From assembly GCA_017428785.1 (NCBI GenBank), contig JAFRQD010000032.1:1-62376 (forward strand): a DNA stretch of 62,376 nucleotides, written 5' to 3'. Made by a program: the position numbers and the translations under genes. Source of the stretch: Bacteroidaceae bacterium (lineage in GTDB: Bacteria; Bacteroidota; Bacteroidia; Bacteroidales; Bacteroidaceae). Below, piece by piece: positions 8,416-17,800 of the stretch. The notes beneath the pieces were generated by a model, which worked only from the letters and a program-made list of their open reading frames with translations, was not told the DNA's origin and ran no database searches. Every line of letters starts with the position of its first letter. The first letter of the stretch is position 1.

Positions 8416-9696
8416 ATGAAAAAGAAGAACCTCGAGACCATCTGCATCCACGGCGGATGGAAGCCCAAGAAGGGTGAGCCTCAACAACTTCCCATCTATC
8501 AGAGTACAACCTACCGCTACGAGACGAGCGACCAGATGGCCCGTCTCTTCGACCTCAAGGACAGCGGCTACTTCTATACCCGCCTTGCCAACCCGACGAA
8601 CGATGCCGTCGCCCAAAAGATTGCGGCCCTCGAAGGTGGCGTCGGCGCTGTGCTGACGAGCAGCGGACAAGCGGCGAACTTCTACGCCATCTTCAACATC
8701 TGTCAGGCAGGCGACCATTTCATCACCGCCAACACAATATATGGCGGCACGTTCAATCTCTTCGGCGTGACGCTCAAGAAGCTGGGCATCGAGTGCACCT
8801 TCGTTGACCCCGATTGGGACGACGAGCGCATCGAGGCTTGCTTCCGCCCCAACACGAAGTGCTTCTTCGGCGAAACCATCTCTAATCCAGGCTGCAACGT
8901 GTTCGACATCGAGCGCTTTGCCAAGATGGCTCACAAGCATGGCGTTCCTCTCATCGTCGATAACACTTTCGCCACTCCTATCAACTGCCGTCCCTTCGAA
9001 TGGGGCTGCGACATCGTGACGCACTCCACGACGAAGTACATGGATGGTCACGCCACTCAAGTGGGCGGCGTAGTTGTCGATAGCGGCAACTTTGATTGGG
9101 ACAAGTACGCCGAGAAGTTCCCCGGCCTTTGCACACCCGACGAGTCCTATCACGGATTGACCTATACGAAGGCTTTCGGCAAGATGGCTTACACCACCAA
9201 ACTTGTTGCCCAACTGATGCGCGACCTGGGAAGCATTCCCGCTCCGCAGAACTCCTTCCTCCTTAACCTCGGACTCGAAACGTTACACCTCCGCATGCCC
9301 CGTCATTGCGAGAACGCGCAGAAGGTGGCCGAGTGGCTCGAGAAGAATCCGAAGGTGGGATGGGTGAACTATGCAGGCCTGCCCTCCAACAAGTACTATG
9401 CTTTGGCGCAAAAGTACATGCCAAAAGGCACTTGCGGCGTTATCGCCTTTGGCTTGAAAGGCACTAAGGAAGAGGCCATCCGCTTCATGGACAACCTCGA
9501 TTTCATCAGCATCGTGACGCATGTAGCCGATGCACGAACCTGCGTCCTGCACCCTGCAAGCCATACTCACCGACAGCTCAGCGACGAACAGCTCAGGGAA
9601 GCCGGCATTGCCCCCGACCTGGTTCGACTGAGCGTTGGCATCGAAAACGTGGAAGACATCATTGCCGACCTCGAACAAGCCATGTCGAAGATGTAA
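8416..9696 (+). CDS. metY: O-acetylhomoserine sulfhydrylase / aminocarboxypropyltransferase
   Basis: 426 residues from the ATG at 8416; an upstream in-frame codon at 8380 overlaps the promoter and is rejected. It is a fold-type I PLP enzyme of the Cys/Met metabolism family. Visible parts are TICIHGGW near the N-terminus, the YTRLANPT substrate loop, SSGQAANFYAI, the DNTFATP motif, and the PLP-lysine region STTKYMDGH (about residue 207). In the family it makes homocysteine from O-acetylhomoserine and sulfide in the cytoplasm. The long C-terminal half with VLHPASHTHRQLS favours MetY over cystathionine gamma-synthase. It is monocistronic, with a strong terminator after it. Substrate choice between acetyl- and succinyl-homoserine cannot be read from the sequence. 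Confidence 0.9.
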   Translation: MKKKNLETICIHGGWKPKKGEPQQLPIYQSTTYRYETSDQMARLFDLKDSGYFYTRLANPTNDAVAQKIAALEGGVGAVLTSSGQAANFYAIFNICQAGDHFITANTIYGGTFNLFGVTLKKLGIECTFVDPDWDDERIEACFRPNTKCFFGETISNPGCNVFDIERFAKMAHKHGVPLIVDNTFATPINCRPFEWGCDIVTHSTTKYMDGHATQVGGVVVDSGNFDWDKYAEKFPGLCTPDESYHGLTYTKAFGKMAYTTKLVAQLMRDLGSIPAPQNSFLLNLGLETLHLRMPRHCENAQKVAEWLEKNPKVGWVNYAGLPSNKYYALAQKYMPKGTCGVIAFGLKGTKEEAIRFMDNLDFISIVTHVADARTCVLHPASHTHRQLSDEQLREAGIAPDLVRLSVGIENVEDIIADLEQAMSKM

Positions 9697-9700
9697 AGAC

Positions 9701-9734
9701 AAAAAAAACCTCCCGGCCAAGCGGGAGGTTTTTT
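9701..9734 (+). terminator. Terminator after metY
   Basis: A tract plus CCTCCCG (9709-9715), loop GCCAAG, CGGGAGG (9722-9728) and six T. This is a textbook intrinsic terminator that also works on the minus strand. Confidence 0.85.
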
Positions 9735-9761
9735 ATATTAAGTTAATTAGTCTTAATTGTT

Positions 9762-9792
9762 TTTGCCGTTTGCGCAAGATTGCGTATCTTTG
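9762..9792 (+). promoter_or_regulatory. Promoter of the DUF4369 lipoprotein operon
   Basis: TTTG (9762-9765), a 19-base spacer and TATCTTTG (9785-9792) match the Bacteroidetes consensus exactly. This places transcription start near 9798 and excludes an earlier start codon at 9757. Confidence 0.8.
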
Positions 9793-9810
9793 TCAGACAA
9801 AACGAGCAAA

Positions 9811-10593
9811 ATGACCATGAACAACAGTCAACAGGCTATGACAGACAAGCTAAGGGCTACAGATTGCTGTAAGCTCACGAAGGGCGTTGCCCCTCGCCTC
9901 TTGTCCGTTGTCTGCTGTCTGCTGTCCGTTGTTGCTTTGACATCTTGCAAGAGCCAGTATATGGTAAAAGGTTCCTCGAATGTGGACGAACTGGAGGGCA
10001 AGGTGCTGACGCTCAAAGTCTATGTGGACGGCGAGATGAAAAGCATCGACTCGACGAGAGTGGTGCACGGACGCTTCTCTTTCGGAGGCAACATGGACTC
10101 CATAATGCTGGCCAACGTCTTCTTGGGAGACCTGAGCCTGAGGCCTATCGTGCTGGAAGAGGGAGAGGTCAGTTTACAAATCGGCGAGACACAACAGACT
10201 GCAACGGGAACGCCTCTCAACGACACGCTCTCCGGCTTCATCCTGCGCAAGACCCAACTCGATGCCAGAATGGCAGAGCTGCCACATCTTGAGGCGCAGA
10301 TGATTATGAATGGAACGAACGACGATGAGAGGATGTTCGAACTCACCAAGCAGTCGAAGCAGTTAGCCGACGAGAACGACCAACTCGTCACCCACTTCAT
10401 ACGCGCGAATTATAATAATGTACTCGGTCCAGGCATCTTCATGATTCTGACCAGCAGCCTGCCCTACCCTATCCTCACGCCTCAGATAGAGGAAATCCTG
10501 ACGCACGCCACGCCATACTTCCTGGGACACCCTTATGTTAAGGAGTACATCGAGAAAGCCAAAGAATACAACGAGAAAACGAAGGGGTACTGA
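9811..10593 (+). CDS. DUF4369-type lipoprotein without thioredoxin domain
   Basis: About 260 residues from the ATG at 9811; ATGs at 9817 and 9838 are also possible. The signal peptide ends in a lipobox (VVALTSC), so the protein is probably anchored in the outer membrane or periplasm. The N-terminal half has the beta-rich DUF4369 pattern, including the landmark GTPLNDTLSGF. The C-terminal half is helical (DENDQLVTHFIRANYNNVLGP) and lacks a CxxC thioredoxin fold. The protein encoded at 11392 shares the same landmark (GTPLNDALSGV) and does carry a thioredoxin domain. The stop codon overlaps the ATG-like start region of the next gene, so the genes are probably an operon. The signal-peptide coding region has repeated TGTCTGCTGTC words. 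Confidence 0.7.
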   Translation: MTMNNSQQAMTDKLRATDCCKLTKGVAPRLLSVVCCLLSVVALTSCKSQYMVKGSSNVDELEGKVLTLKVYVDGEMKSIDSTRVVHGRFSFGGNMDSIMLANVFLGDLSLRPIVLEEGEVSLQIGETQQTATGTPLNDTLSGFILRKTQLDARMAELPHLEAQMIMNGTNDDERMFELTKQSKQLADENDQLVTHFIRANYNNVLGPGIFMILTSSLPYPILTPQIEEILTHATPYFLGHPYVKEYIEKAKEYNEKTKGY

Positions 10594-10597
10594 TGCC

Positions 10598-11356
10598 ATG
10601 AAGATTCTTTACCGACTTTACCAAATCCTTATTGCCTTGCCAATCATCATCCTGACGACAGCCCTAACAGCCATCGTCACCATCATCGGCTGCACTCTCG
10701 GCAAGGCAAGGACGTGGGGATACTATCCTGCAATGGTTTGGAGCAGGCTGATGTGCCGTGTGATGCTCCTGCCTGTTAAGGTTGAAGGGCGTGAGCTGTT
10801 GGACAAACGGCAGTCTTACGTTTTCGTGGCCAACCACCAAGGTCCCTACGACATCTTCCTCGTTTACGGCTTCTTGGGGCGCAGCTTCCGCTGGATGATG
10901 AAGAAATCCTTACAAAACATCCCGCTTATAGGCAAGGCCTGCGAGAGCGCTGGGCATATTATGGTCGACAAGAGTGGCCCGAAAGCCATCCACAAGACCT
11001 ACGAACAAGCCAGAAATGTGTTGCAAAATGGCGTTTCATTGGCCGTGTTTCCCGAGGGAGCCAGAAGTTTCACAGGCCACATGGGGAAGTTTCGCAGAGG
11101 AGCATTCCAATTGGCGGACGAGTTGAGGTTGCCCGTCGTTCCTATCACGATAGACGGCAGTTTCGATGTCCTGCCCCGTCAGAAAGGCATCAATTTTGTA
11201 ACCTGGCACAGGCTTCGTCTCGTCATTCATGCCCCGATCATGTCCGAAGAGCAGGGACCAGAGGCAGTTCAGCGCACCTTGGAACAAAGCTATGAATGCA
11301 TCATGCAAGACCTCCCCGAAGAGTATCAAGGTTTCATCGAGAACCCAGACCAGTAA
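10598..11356 (+). CDS. plsC: 1-acyl-sn-glycerol-3-phosphate acyltransferase (PlsC family)
   Basis: 252 residues. A hydrophobic N-terminus (about residues 8-32) is followed by the family motifs: NHQGPYD (H-x4-D, about residue 82), the FRWMMKKSL block II region, FPEGARS (EGTRS-like, about 150) and VVPITIDGS. In the family it transfers a second acyl group to lysophosphatidic acid, giving phosphatidic acid at the inner membrane. The ATG at 10598 is only 4 bases after the previous stop and 35 bases separate its end from the next gene, so it sits inside a three-gene operon with two DUF4369 proteins. The acyl donor and exact lysolipid are not readable. Confidence 0.85.
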   Translation: MKILYRLYQILIALPIIILTTALTAIVTIIGCTLGKARTWGYYPAMVWSRLMCRVMLLPVKVEGRELLDKRQSYVFVANHQGPYDIFLVYGFLGRSFRWMMKKSLQNIPLIGKACESAGHIMVDKSGPKAIHKTYEQARNVLQNGVSLAVFPEGARSFTGHMGKFRRGAFQLADELRLPVVPITIDGSFDVLPRQKGINFVTWHRLRLVIHAPIMSEEQGPEAVQRTLEQSYECIMQDLPEEYQGFIENPDQ

Positions 11357-11391
11357 AGGTTTTTTCAGAATATCTATCAAGGACTCCTGTT

Positions 11392-12438
11392 ATGAAGAAA
11401 GCAATCATCACCCTTATGCTCGCCTTCACCTCAATGGTAGGCTGGGCACAGAAGAGCAATTACACCATCAAGGCCGACATCACCCCTATGGTTGAGGAAA
11501 TGGCAAAGCATAATGTCGTCATCGACACCTTCTACCTGGCCGACTACGGCAGTCAGAAGCCGATTACAAAGAAATATGCTCTGAAAAACAACAAGATTAA
11601 CATCAAGGGCAAGGTCGGGAAGCCTCAACTTGCGGCACTGGAACTGAGGATGAGGATTACCGGAGGTGTGCGCACAAACCACATTCCGTTTATTCTCGAA
11701 GCAGGTAATATCACGATTAAGATGGACGGCCACTCATGTATCGTTGCTGGTACGCCATTGAACGATGCGCTGTCTGGTGTCACCAGAGAGTATGGGCAAG
11801 CACATCAGGATGGCGATTCAGGCAAAGCCCGTCAACTCCTCAGGGATTACATCCTCAAGCATCGTGACGACCCCACTGCCGTACTGATGCTGACGGCAAT
11901 GGAGCACTCAACCACAAACGATGCCAAAAACGTATTGGCACTCATCGGACAATGCAGCGAGGAAGTCCAGCAGCATCCTACCACCATTCAGTTTGCCCAA
12001 AGGCTGAACACCCAGATAAACAGTCCCAAAGAGGGCGACAAGTTCAAGGACTTCGCCGTGGAGTACGATGGCAAGACCACTCGCTTCAGTGATTATGTGG
12101 GCAAAGGGCAGTATGTGCTCGTTGACTTCTGGGCCTCTTGGTGCGGCCCGTGCCGTGCGGAAATCCCCAATCTGATTGCCGCCTATAATAAATATAAGGA
12201 GAAAGGACTCGTCGTGCTTGGAGTCGCCGTCAGCGACAAACCAGAAGCTACACTGAAAGCCATTAAGGATGAAAAGATTCCCTATCCACAAATCATCAAT
12301 TCGCAGCAGATAGCCACCAACCTTTACGGCATCAGAGGCATTCCCGAAATCATGCTCTTCGGCCCTGACGGCACGATTCTCAAGCAAGGCCTGCGCGGCA
12401 AGGACATCGAAAACAAATTAGCAGAAATCTTCAAATAG
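11392..12438 (+). CDS. TlpA-like thiol-disulfide oxidoreductase with N-terminal DUF4369 domain
   Basis: 348 residues with signal peptide MKKAIITLMLAFTSMVGWAQ. Residues about 25-135 form the DUF4369 region with GTPLNDALSGV. The C-terminal thioredoxin fold has DFWASWCGPCRAEIP (CxxC at about 251-254) and a cis-proline segment (IRGIPEIMLF). Bacteroidetes proteins of this kind act in the periplasm, reducing or isomerising disulfides, and are often linked to cytochrome maturation. It probably ends the operon begun at 9811. The GH43 gene follows after 27 bases and could be co-transcribed. Confidence 0.85.
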   Translation: MKKAIITLMLAFTSMVGWAQKSNYTIKADITPMVEEMAKHNVVIDTFYLADYGSQKPITKKYALKNNKINIKGKVGKPQLAALELRMRITGGVRTNHIPFILEAGNITIKMDGHSCIVAGTPLNDALSGVTREYGQAHQDGDSGKARQLLRDYILKHRDDPTAVLMLTAMEHSTTNDAKNVLALIGQCSEEVQQHPTTIQFAQRLNTQINSPKEGDKFKDFAVEYDGKTTRFSDYVGKGQYVLVDFWASWCGPCRAEIPNLIAAYNKYKEKGLVVLGVAVSDKPEATLKAIKDEKIPYPQIINSQQIATNLYGIRGIPEIMLFGPDGTILKQGLRGKDIENKLAEIFK

Positions 12439-12465
12439 ATTCCTCACAGATTAAGAAAAGTTAAT

Positions 12466-13581
12466 ATGGTGAAAAGATTATTTTTGATTCTACTTCTGTT
12501 GCCGCTGGTGGTTTTTGCTGAGAATGGCACCATCCAGTCAGGCAAAATATGGCCCGATGAGGACGGTAATCACATCAACGCTCATGGCGGAGGCATCTTG
12601 AAATACAACGGCACCTATTATTGGTTTGGCGAACACAAGTCCGAACATACTAGCAGCGCCCTTGTAGGAGTCACTTGCTATAGTTCCAAGGACTTGCTTC
12701 ATTGGCACAACTGTGGCGTTGCGCTCAGCGTAACTGACGAAAGGGGGCACGACATTGAGAAGGGTTGCGTTCTGGAGCGTCCAAAGGTTATATATAATAA
12801 GGAAACGAAGAAGTTCTGCATGTGGTTCCACCTCGAACTGAAAGGGCAGGGCTATAATGCAGCCCGCTATGGAGTGGCGGTTTCCGAACGACCTGAAGGC
12901 CCCTACGAATTCCTCTACTCTCAGCGAGCCAACAAAGGCACTTGGCCCATAGAGTTCGGAGAGAAGGAAATAGCATCCGCAAATGCGCTGAACATGGCCG
13001 ATTTCAAGGAAGGATGGACGCCAGAATGGCTCGAAGCCGTAGGAAAAGGGCTCTTTGTGAAACGCGATTTCAAGACGGGTCAGATGTCGCGAGACATGAC
13101 GCTCTTCGTGGACGATGACGGCAAGGCCTACCACATCTTTTCCTCAGAAGAGAACCTGACCCTGCATATTGCCGAGTTGACCGATGACTATCTGCACCAC
13201 TCAGGCCGCTACACCCGAGTAGCTCCTGCCGGTCACAACGAGGCACCCGCCATCTTTAAGCACGACGGCACCTATTGGATGATTACCTCAGGTTGCACAG
13301 GTTGGGACCCCAACGAAGCCCGCATGTTCTCTGCTCCAAGCATCTGGGGACCATGGACACAACATCCCAATCCCTGTCGCGGTCCTCTAGCAGATAAGAC
13401 CTTTGGCGGACAAAGCACTTTCATCCTTCCCGTCAGTTCAGGGGACAAGACTCAATACATCTTCATGGCCGACATTTGGCGCCCCCGCCATCCCAGCGAC
13501 GCACGCTACATTTGGCTCCCCATCGAGTTCGAGGACGGCAAACCCGTCGTTCGTTGGCGCGAAGAATGGAGCACTTTTTGA
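12466..13581 (+). CDS. Secreted glycoside hydrolase family 43 protein
   Basis: 371 residues with signal peptide MVKRLFLILLLLPLVVFA. The repeated beta-propeller blades are visible: INAHGGGILKYNGTYYWFGEH, VLERPKVIYN, SRDMTLFVDDDGKAYHIFSS and HNEAPAIFKHDGTYWMITSG. The Asp in the second-to-last segment and the Glu in NEAP are good candidates for the GH43 pKa modulator and acid. The single-domain layout with WFGEH is like subfamilies acting on galactose- or arabinose-containing glycans. Substrate cannot be fixed. It is 27 bases behind the TlpA-like gene. Confidence 0.85.
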   Translation: MVKRLFLILLLLPLVVFAENGTIQSGKIWPDEDGNHINAHGGGILKYNGTYYWFGEHKSEHTSSALVGVTCYSSKDLLHWHNCGVALSVTDERGHDIEKGCVLERPKVIYNKETKKFCMWFHLELKGQGYNAARYGVAVSERPEGPYEFLYSQRANKGTWPIEFGEKEIASANALNMADFKEGWTPEWLEAVGKGLFVKRDFKTGQMSRDMTLFVDDDGKAYHIFSSEENLTLHIAELTDDYLHHSGRYTRVAPAGHNEAPAIFKHDGTYWMITSGCTGWDPNEARMFSAPSIWGPWTQHPNPCRGPLADKTFGGQSTFILPVSSGDKTQYIFMADIWRPRHPSDARYIWLPIEFEDGKPVVRWREEWSTF

Positions 13582-13602
13582 AAAGTCGGGGAGCACTTTA
13601 TT

Positions 13603-14583
13603 TTAATTCTGTGCACCTGAGTTGACGACTGGATGAGCTGGCTCGTCGGCACAGAGCACTACTAGAAGGTTGCTTACCATAGCGGCCTTCTTTTCTGTGT
13701 CAAGCTCCACAACATTCTCCTCCTTCAGTTTGTCCAAGGCCATCTTCACCATGCTCACAGCACCATCCACAATCTTCTCGCGGGCAGTAATGATGGCTGC
13801 GGCCTGCTGACGACGAAGCATGACGGCAGCAATCTCAGGAGCGTATGCCAGATAGTTGATGCGCGCCTCAGTCACTTCGAGGCCAGCCATCGCCAGACGC
13901 TCGTTCAGTTTGGTGGTCAGCACATCGTTTATCTCAGCAGCACCACTGCGCAGGGTAATGGTCTCGTCCTCCTTCGTATCCTCGTTGTCGTAGGCATACA
14001 TGCCAGCCACTTCGCGAAGAGCGGAGTCGCTCTGCACGGCAACGAACTTCTCGAACTTGTTCATGCGAGCTGTGGAGGAGTTGCCCACTTGTGAGCCTGC
14101 AGCATTGGATACGTCGGTATCAATGTCGAAGATGGCTTTATAGGTATCCTTCAGTCTCCAAACCACGACCAGACCGATGAGGATGGGATTGCCCATCTTG
14201 TCGTTCACCTTGATGGGTTCGGCGTTCAGGTTACGGGCACGCAGGCTTACATTCTTGACGCCCATGAACGGGTTCAGCCAATAAAAGCCCGTCTTGCGGA
14301 AGGTACCCACATAGCGACCGAAGAAAGTCATTACCTTTGCCTGATTTGGCTCCAGCATAGAGAAGCCGCAGCAGCATATAATACTTGCTATGAGCAGCAA
14401 AGCAGAGAGAACAAATAAGTAAGCACAGCTGTGCCCAAGTTCGCTCTCTACAATACCCGATATGAAACAGAAAACCGTAAGACACCAAAGCAGGATGTCG
14501 ATGAAAATCATGAGGAAACCATTCAGATAACCACCCTTGAACTCAAATTCCTTGTCTGTCCTTTCCATAATAGCATTTATCAT
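13603..14583 (-). CDS. SPFH/band-7 domain membrane protein
   Basis: 326 residues from the ATG at 14583-14581 (an alternative ATG is 5 codons in, giving MERTDKEFEFKGGYLNG). Two hydrophobic segments near the N-terminus (about residues 22-65) are followed by an SPFH domain: EPNQAKVMTFFGRYVGT, GFYWLNPFM, and VTEARINYLAYAPEIAAVMLRRQQAAAII. This family forms oligomeric membrane scaffolds such as stomatin/HflK-like rings, often tied to membrane quality control. The end of the gene lies 21 bases from the end of the convergent GH43 gene. Confidence 0.85.
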   Translation of the reverse strand: MINAIMERTDKEFEFKGGYLNGFLMIFIDILLWCLTVFCFISGIVESELGHSCAYLFVLSALLLIASIICCCGFSMLEPNQAKVMTFFGRYVGTFRKTGFYWLNPFMGVKNVSLRARNLNAEPIKVNDKMGNPILIGLVVVWRLKDTYKAIFDIDTDVSNAAGSQVGNSSTARMNKFEKFVAVQSDSALREVAGMYAYDNEDTKEDETITLRSGAAEINDVLTTKLNERLAMAGLEVTEARINYLAYAPEIAAVMLRRQQAAAIITAREKIVDGAVSMVKMALDKLKEENVVELDTEKKAAMVSNLLVVLCADEPAHPVVNSGAQN

Positions 14584-14639
14584 TTAAAGATTGAAAAATT
14601 GAAGATTGAAAATTGAAACATTCGCCATTTACCTTTTGT

Positions 14640-14720
14640 TCTCCCATGAGAGGGAACCAAAGGGGGCTCCCATTTCTCTCCTCCCCCTTGGGGAGGTCGG
14701 GAGGGGCTCCTTTTTCTTCT
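14640..14720. repeat. GC-rich palindromic spacer element in the SPFH gene leader
   Basis: Contains the palindrome CTCCCCCTTGGGGAG (14681-14695) flanked by AGGGGGCTCCC and GGGAGGGGCTCC. It is a diverged member of the GC-rich palindrome group seen elsewhere, and falls between the minus-strand promoter and the start codon, so it would be in the mRNA leader. The rest of the 14584-14887 spacer is AT-rich promoter sequence. Confidence 0.55.
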
Positions 14721-14721
14721 G

Positions 14722-14753
14722 CAAAGGTAAGACAAATATCGCTTCCCTCCAAA
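14722..14753 (-). promoter_or_regulatory. Promoter of the SPFH gene
   Basis: On the minus strand TTTG (14753-14750), a 20-base spacer and TACCTTTG (14729-14722) match the Bacteroidetes consensus. Confidence 0.75.
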
Positions 14754-14811
14754 TTTACAGGCAGGAACTTGAAAAATAAGCAGAGGCTTTTCTTATTTTG
14801 AATTTAGTTAT

Positions 14812-14842
14812 TTTGAATTTTGAATTAAAAGTCGTAATTTTG
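14812..14842 (+). promoter_or_regulatory. Promoter of the PPDK_N/receiver gene
   Basis: TTTG (14812-14815), a 19-base spacer and TAATTTTG (14835-14842). The start ATG is 46 bases further on. Confidence 0.8.
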
Positions 14843-14887
14843 CAGAGCATAATTGAATTGTGAACCAAGAATTATGAATTGATTCAA

Positions 14888-17800
14888 ATGACGCTGAAAG
14901 ATACTTCCTTCGTGGACTTGATGCTCAAGCGGGTGTACAATGTCCTGATTGTCGCGAATCCCTACGACGCCTTCATGCTCGAAGACGACGGACGAGTGGA
15001 TGAGAAAATCTTCTCCGAGTACGCTAAGCTCGGACTTCGCTTTCCGCCTCGCTTCCTGCAAGTGACCAATCGAGAAGAAGCCGAAGCACAGATGGCCAAC
15101 GGCGGCATCAACCTCGTCATCTGTATGCCTGCAGCCGAGGACAACTCGGTGTTCGACATCGCCAGAGACATCAAACACGACTACCCATCCGTCCCCATCG
15201 TGGTGCTGACGCCTTTCTCGCATGGTATCACAAAACGCATGCAGAACGAGGACCTCAGCGTCTTCGAATATGTCTTCTGCTGGTTGGGCAACACGGAGCT
15301 CCTGCTCTCCATCATCAAACTCATGGAGGACCGCATGAACCTGGAGCACGACATCAAATCGGCTGGCGTGCAGATGCTTCTGGTCGTGGAGGACAGCATC
15401 CGCTTCTACTCCAGCATCCTGCCCACGCTCTACAAGTTCGTACTGCAACAGAGCCTTGAGTTCGCCACCGAAGCCCTCAACACGAGCCTCGAGATGCTGC
15501 GAATGCGAGGACGCCCGAAGATAGTCCTTGCTCGCAACTACGAAGAAGCATGGGAGCTCTACAACCAATTTGCAGACAACACTCTGGGCGTCATCAGCGA
15601 CTGCCGATTCCCGCTCAAAGCAGGAGGAGAGAAGGACGAAGAGGCTGGCTTCAAGCTCCTCAGTGCCATCAGAGCCAATGACCCGTATGTCCCCCTTATC
15701 CTCGATTCCAGCGAGAGCGACAAAGCAAAACTTGCAAAGGAATGTCACGCAAGCTTCATCGACAAGAACTCTAAGAAGATTGATGTTGACCTGCGCGACC
15801 ACCTGCGCGACTATTTTGGCTTCGGCGACTTCATCTTCCGCGACCCGGACACGATGGAGGAAGTGGCGCGGCTGCACAACTTGAAGGACTTGCAGAACAA
15901 CATCATGACTTTGCCCACGCGAAGCCTCCTCTACCATATCTCTCACAACAATGTGAGCCGTTGGCTTGCCTCTCGTGCGCTCTTCCCCATCTCTGAGTTT
16001 CTGAAAGGCATCACATGGGAGAGCCTGCAGGATGTCGATGCACACAGAGCTATCATCCTTGATGCCATCGTGGCCTACCGAAGGATGAAGAATCAGGGCG
16101 TTGTGGCTGTCTTCCAGAGGGAACGCTTCGACCAATACAGCAACTTCGCCCGTATTGGTGAGGGAAGTCTTGGAGGCAAAGGCAGAGGCCTCGCATTCAT
16201 CGACCACTTGTTGGGACGACATACTGACCTCAATGAGAGAGAAGGTGTCACGGTCTGCATTCCCAAGACCGTTGTGCTCTGTACCGACATCTTCGACGAG
16301 TTCATGGACACGAACGACCTCTATCAGTTGGCACTCAGCGACATTCCCGACGAGGAAATCCTCAAGCACTTCCTCCGGGCTCGACTCCCAATGCGACTGG
16401 TGGGCGACATGGAAGCCTTCCTCGATGTCGTGGCAGGACCTATCGCGATACGTTCTTCAAGCCTTCTCGAGGACTCGCACTACCAACCCTTCGCTGGCGT
16501 TTACAGCACCTATATGATTCCCGCGACGCACGACCGCTACGAGCGTCTCTCCATGCTCTCGGAAGCCATCAAGGCCGTCTATGCAAGCGTCTTCTACCAG
16601 AACAGCAAGGACTACATGACGGCCACCAGCAATGTCATCGACCAAGAGAAGATGGCGGTCATCCTGCAAGAAGTGGTGGGCGAGGAGCACAACGGACGCT
16701 TCTATCCCATCATCAGCGGTGTGGCGAGAAGCATCAACTATTATCCTATCGGCGACGAGAAAGCCGAAGAGGGCACCGTCTCGCTGGCAATGGGCTTAGG
16801 AAAATACATCGTCGATGGCGGCACCAGCCTGCGCGTCTGCCCGGCACATCCGCACCAAATCCTGCAGATGAGTGAGATGGAGATTGCCCTTCGCGACACA
16901 CAGACGCACTTCCTGGCCCTTCGGGCAGAGAGCTCGAAGGAGGCAGGAGAGATCAGCGTCAACGATGGCTTCAATCTCATCAAGGTGCCTGTCCGCGAGG
17001 CAGACGGCGACGGCACGCTGCAATGGATATGCTCCACCTATGACCCTATGGACCAGTGCATCTACGACGGCTTCTACGAGGGACGCAACCGCAAGATTAT
17101 CTCCTTCGCTGGTGTCCTGCAGAACGACATCTTCCCCCTGCCTGAGCTAATGCAAAAGGTGCTCAAGTATGGGCAAGACGAGATGAAGCGCCCCGTCGAG
17201 ATAGAGTTTGCGGTCAACCTTCATGCCGACCGGACCGGCGAGTTCTGCCTCTTGCAGATTCGTCCGATGGTGGACAACCGAATGGAGCTCGACGAAGACC
17301 TCACCGCCATCCCCGACGAGGACTGCCTCCTGCGTTCTCACAGCGCAATCGGACACGGCATCTACACCGACATACAGGACATCGTTTATGTCAAGACCGA
17401 AGGCTACACGCCATCCAACAACCCAGCCATCGCCGAAGAGATAGAGAAGATAAACAGGAAGACCCTAAACCAGCCCACAGCCCCTGCCAGCCCCCTCCCC
17501 GATCCCCCTTTGGGGGAGGGCCTCAGAAGCAAAGAGGCTCGCAGCTTGGACACTCCCCCAAAGGGGGAGCAGGAGGGGGCTGGCGGAGCTTCCTACCTCC
17601 TCATCGGTCCCGGCCGTTGGGGAAGTTCCGACCCTTGGCTCGGCATACCCGTGAAGTGGTCGCAAATCAGTGCCGCACAGGTCATCGTGGAGGCAGGATT
17701 GGACAGCTTCCAGGTTGACCCCTCCCAGGGCACTCACTTCTTCCAGAACCTCACCTCGCTTGGCGTATGCTACCTCACCATCAATGCCTTCCGAGGCGAC

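Noticed and set aside
14825-16369. 514-codon minus-strand open frame
   Set aside because: Antisense to the PPDK_N/receiver gene with no motif; its composition is that of a shadow frame.
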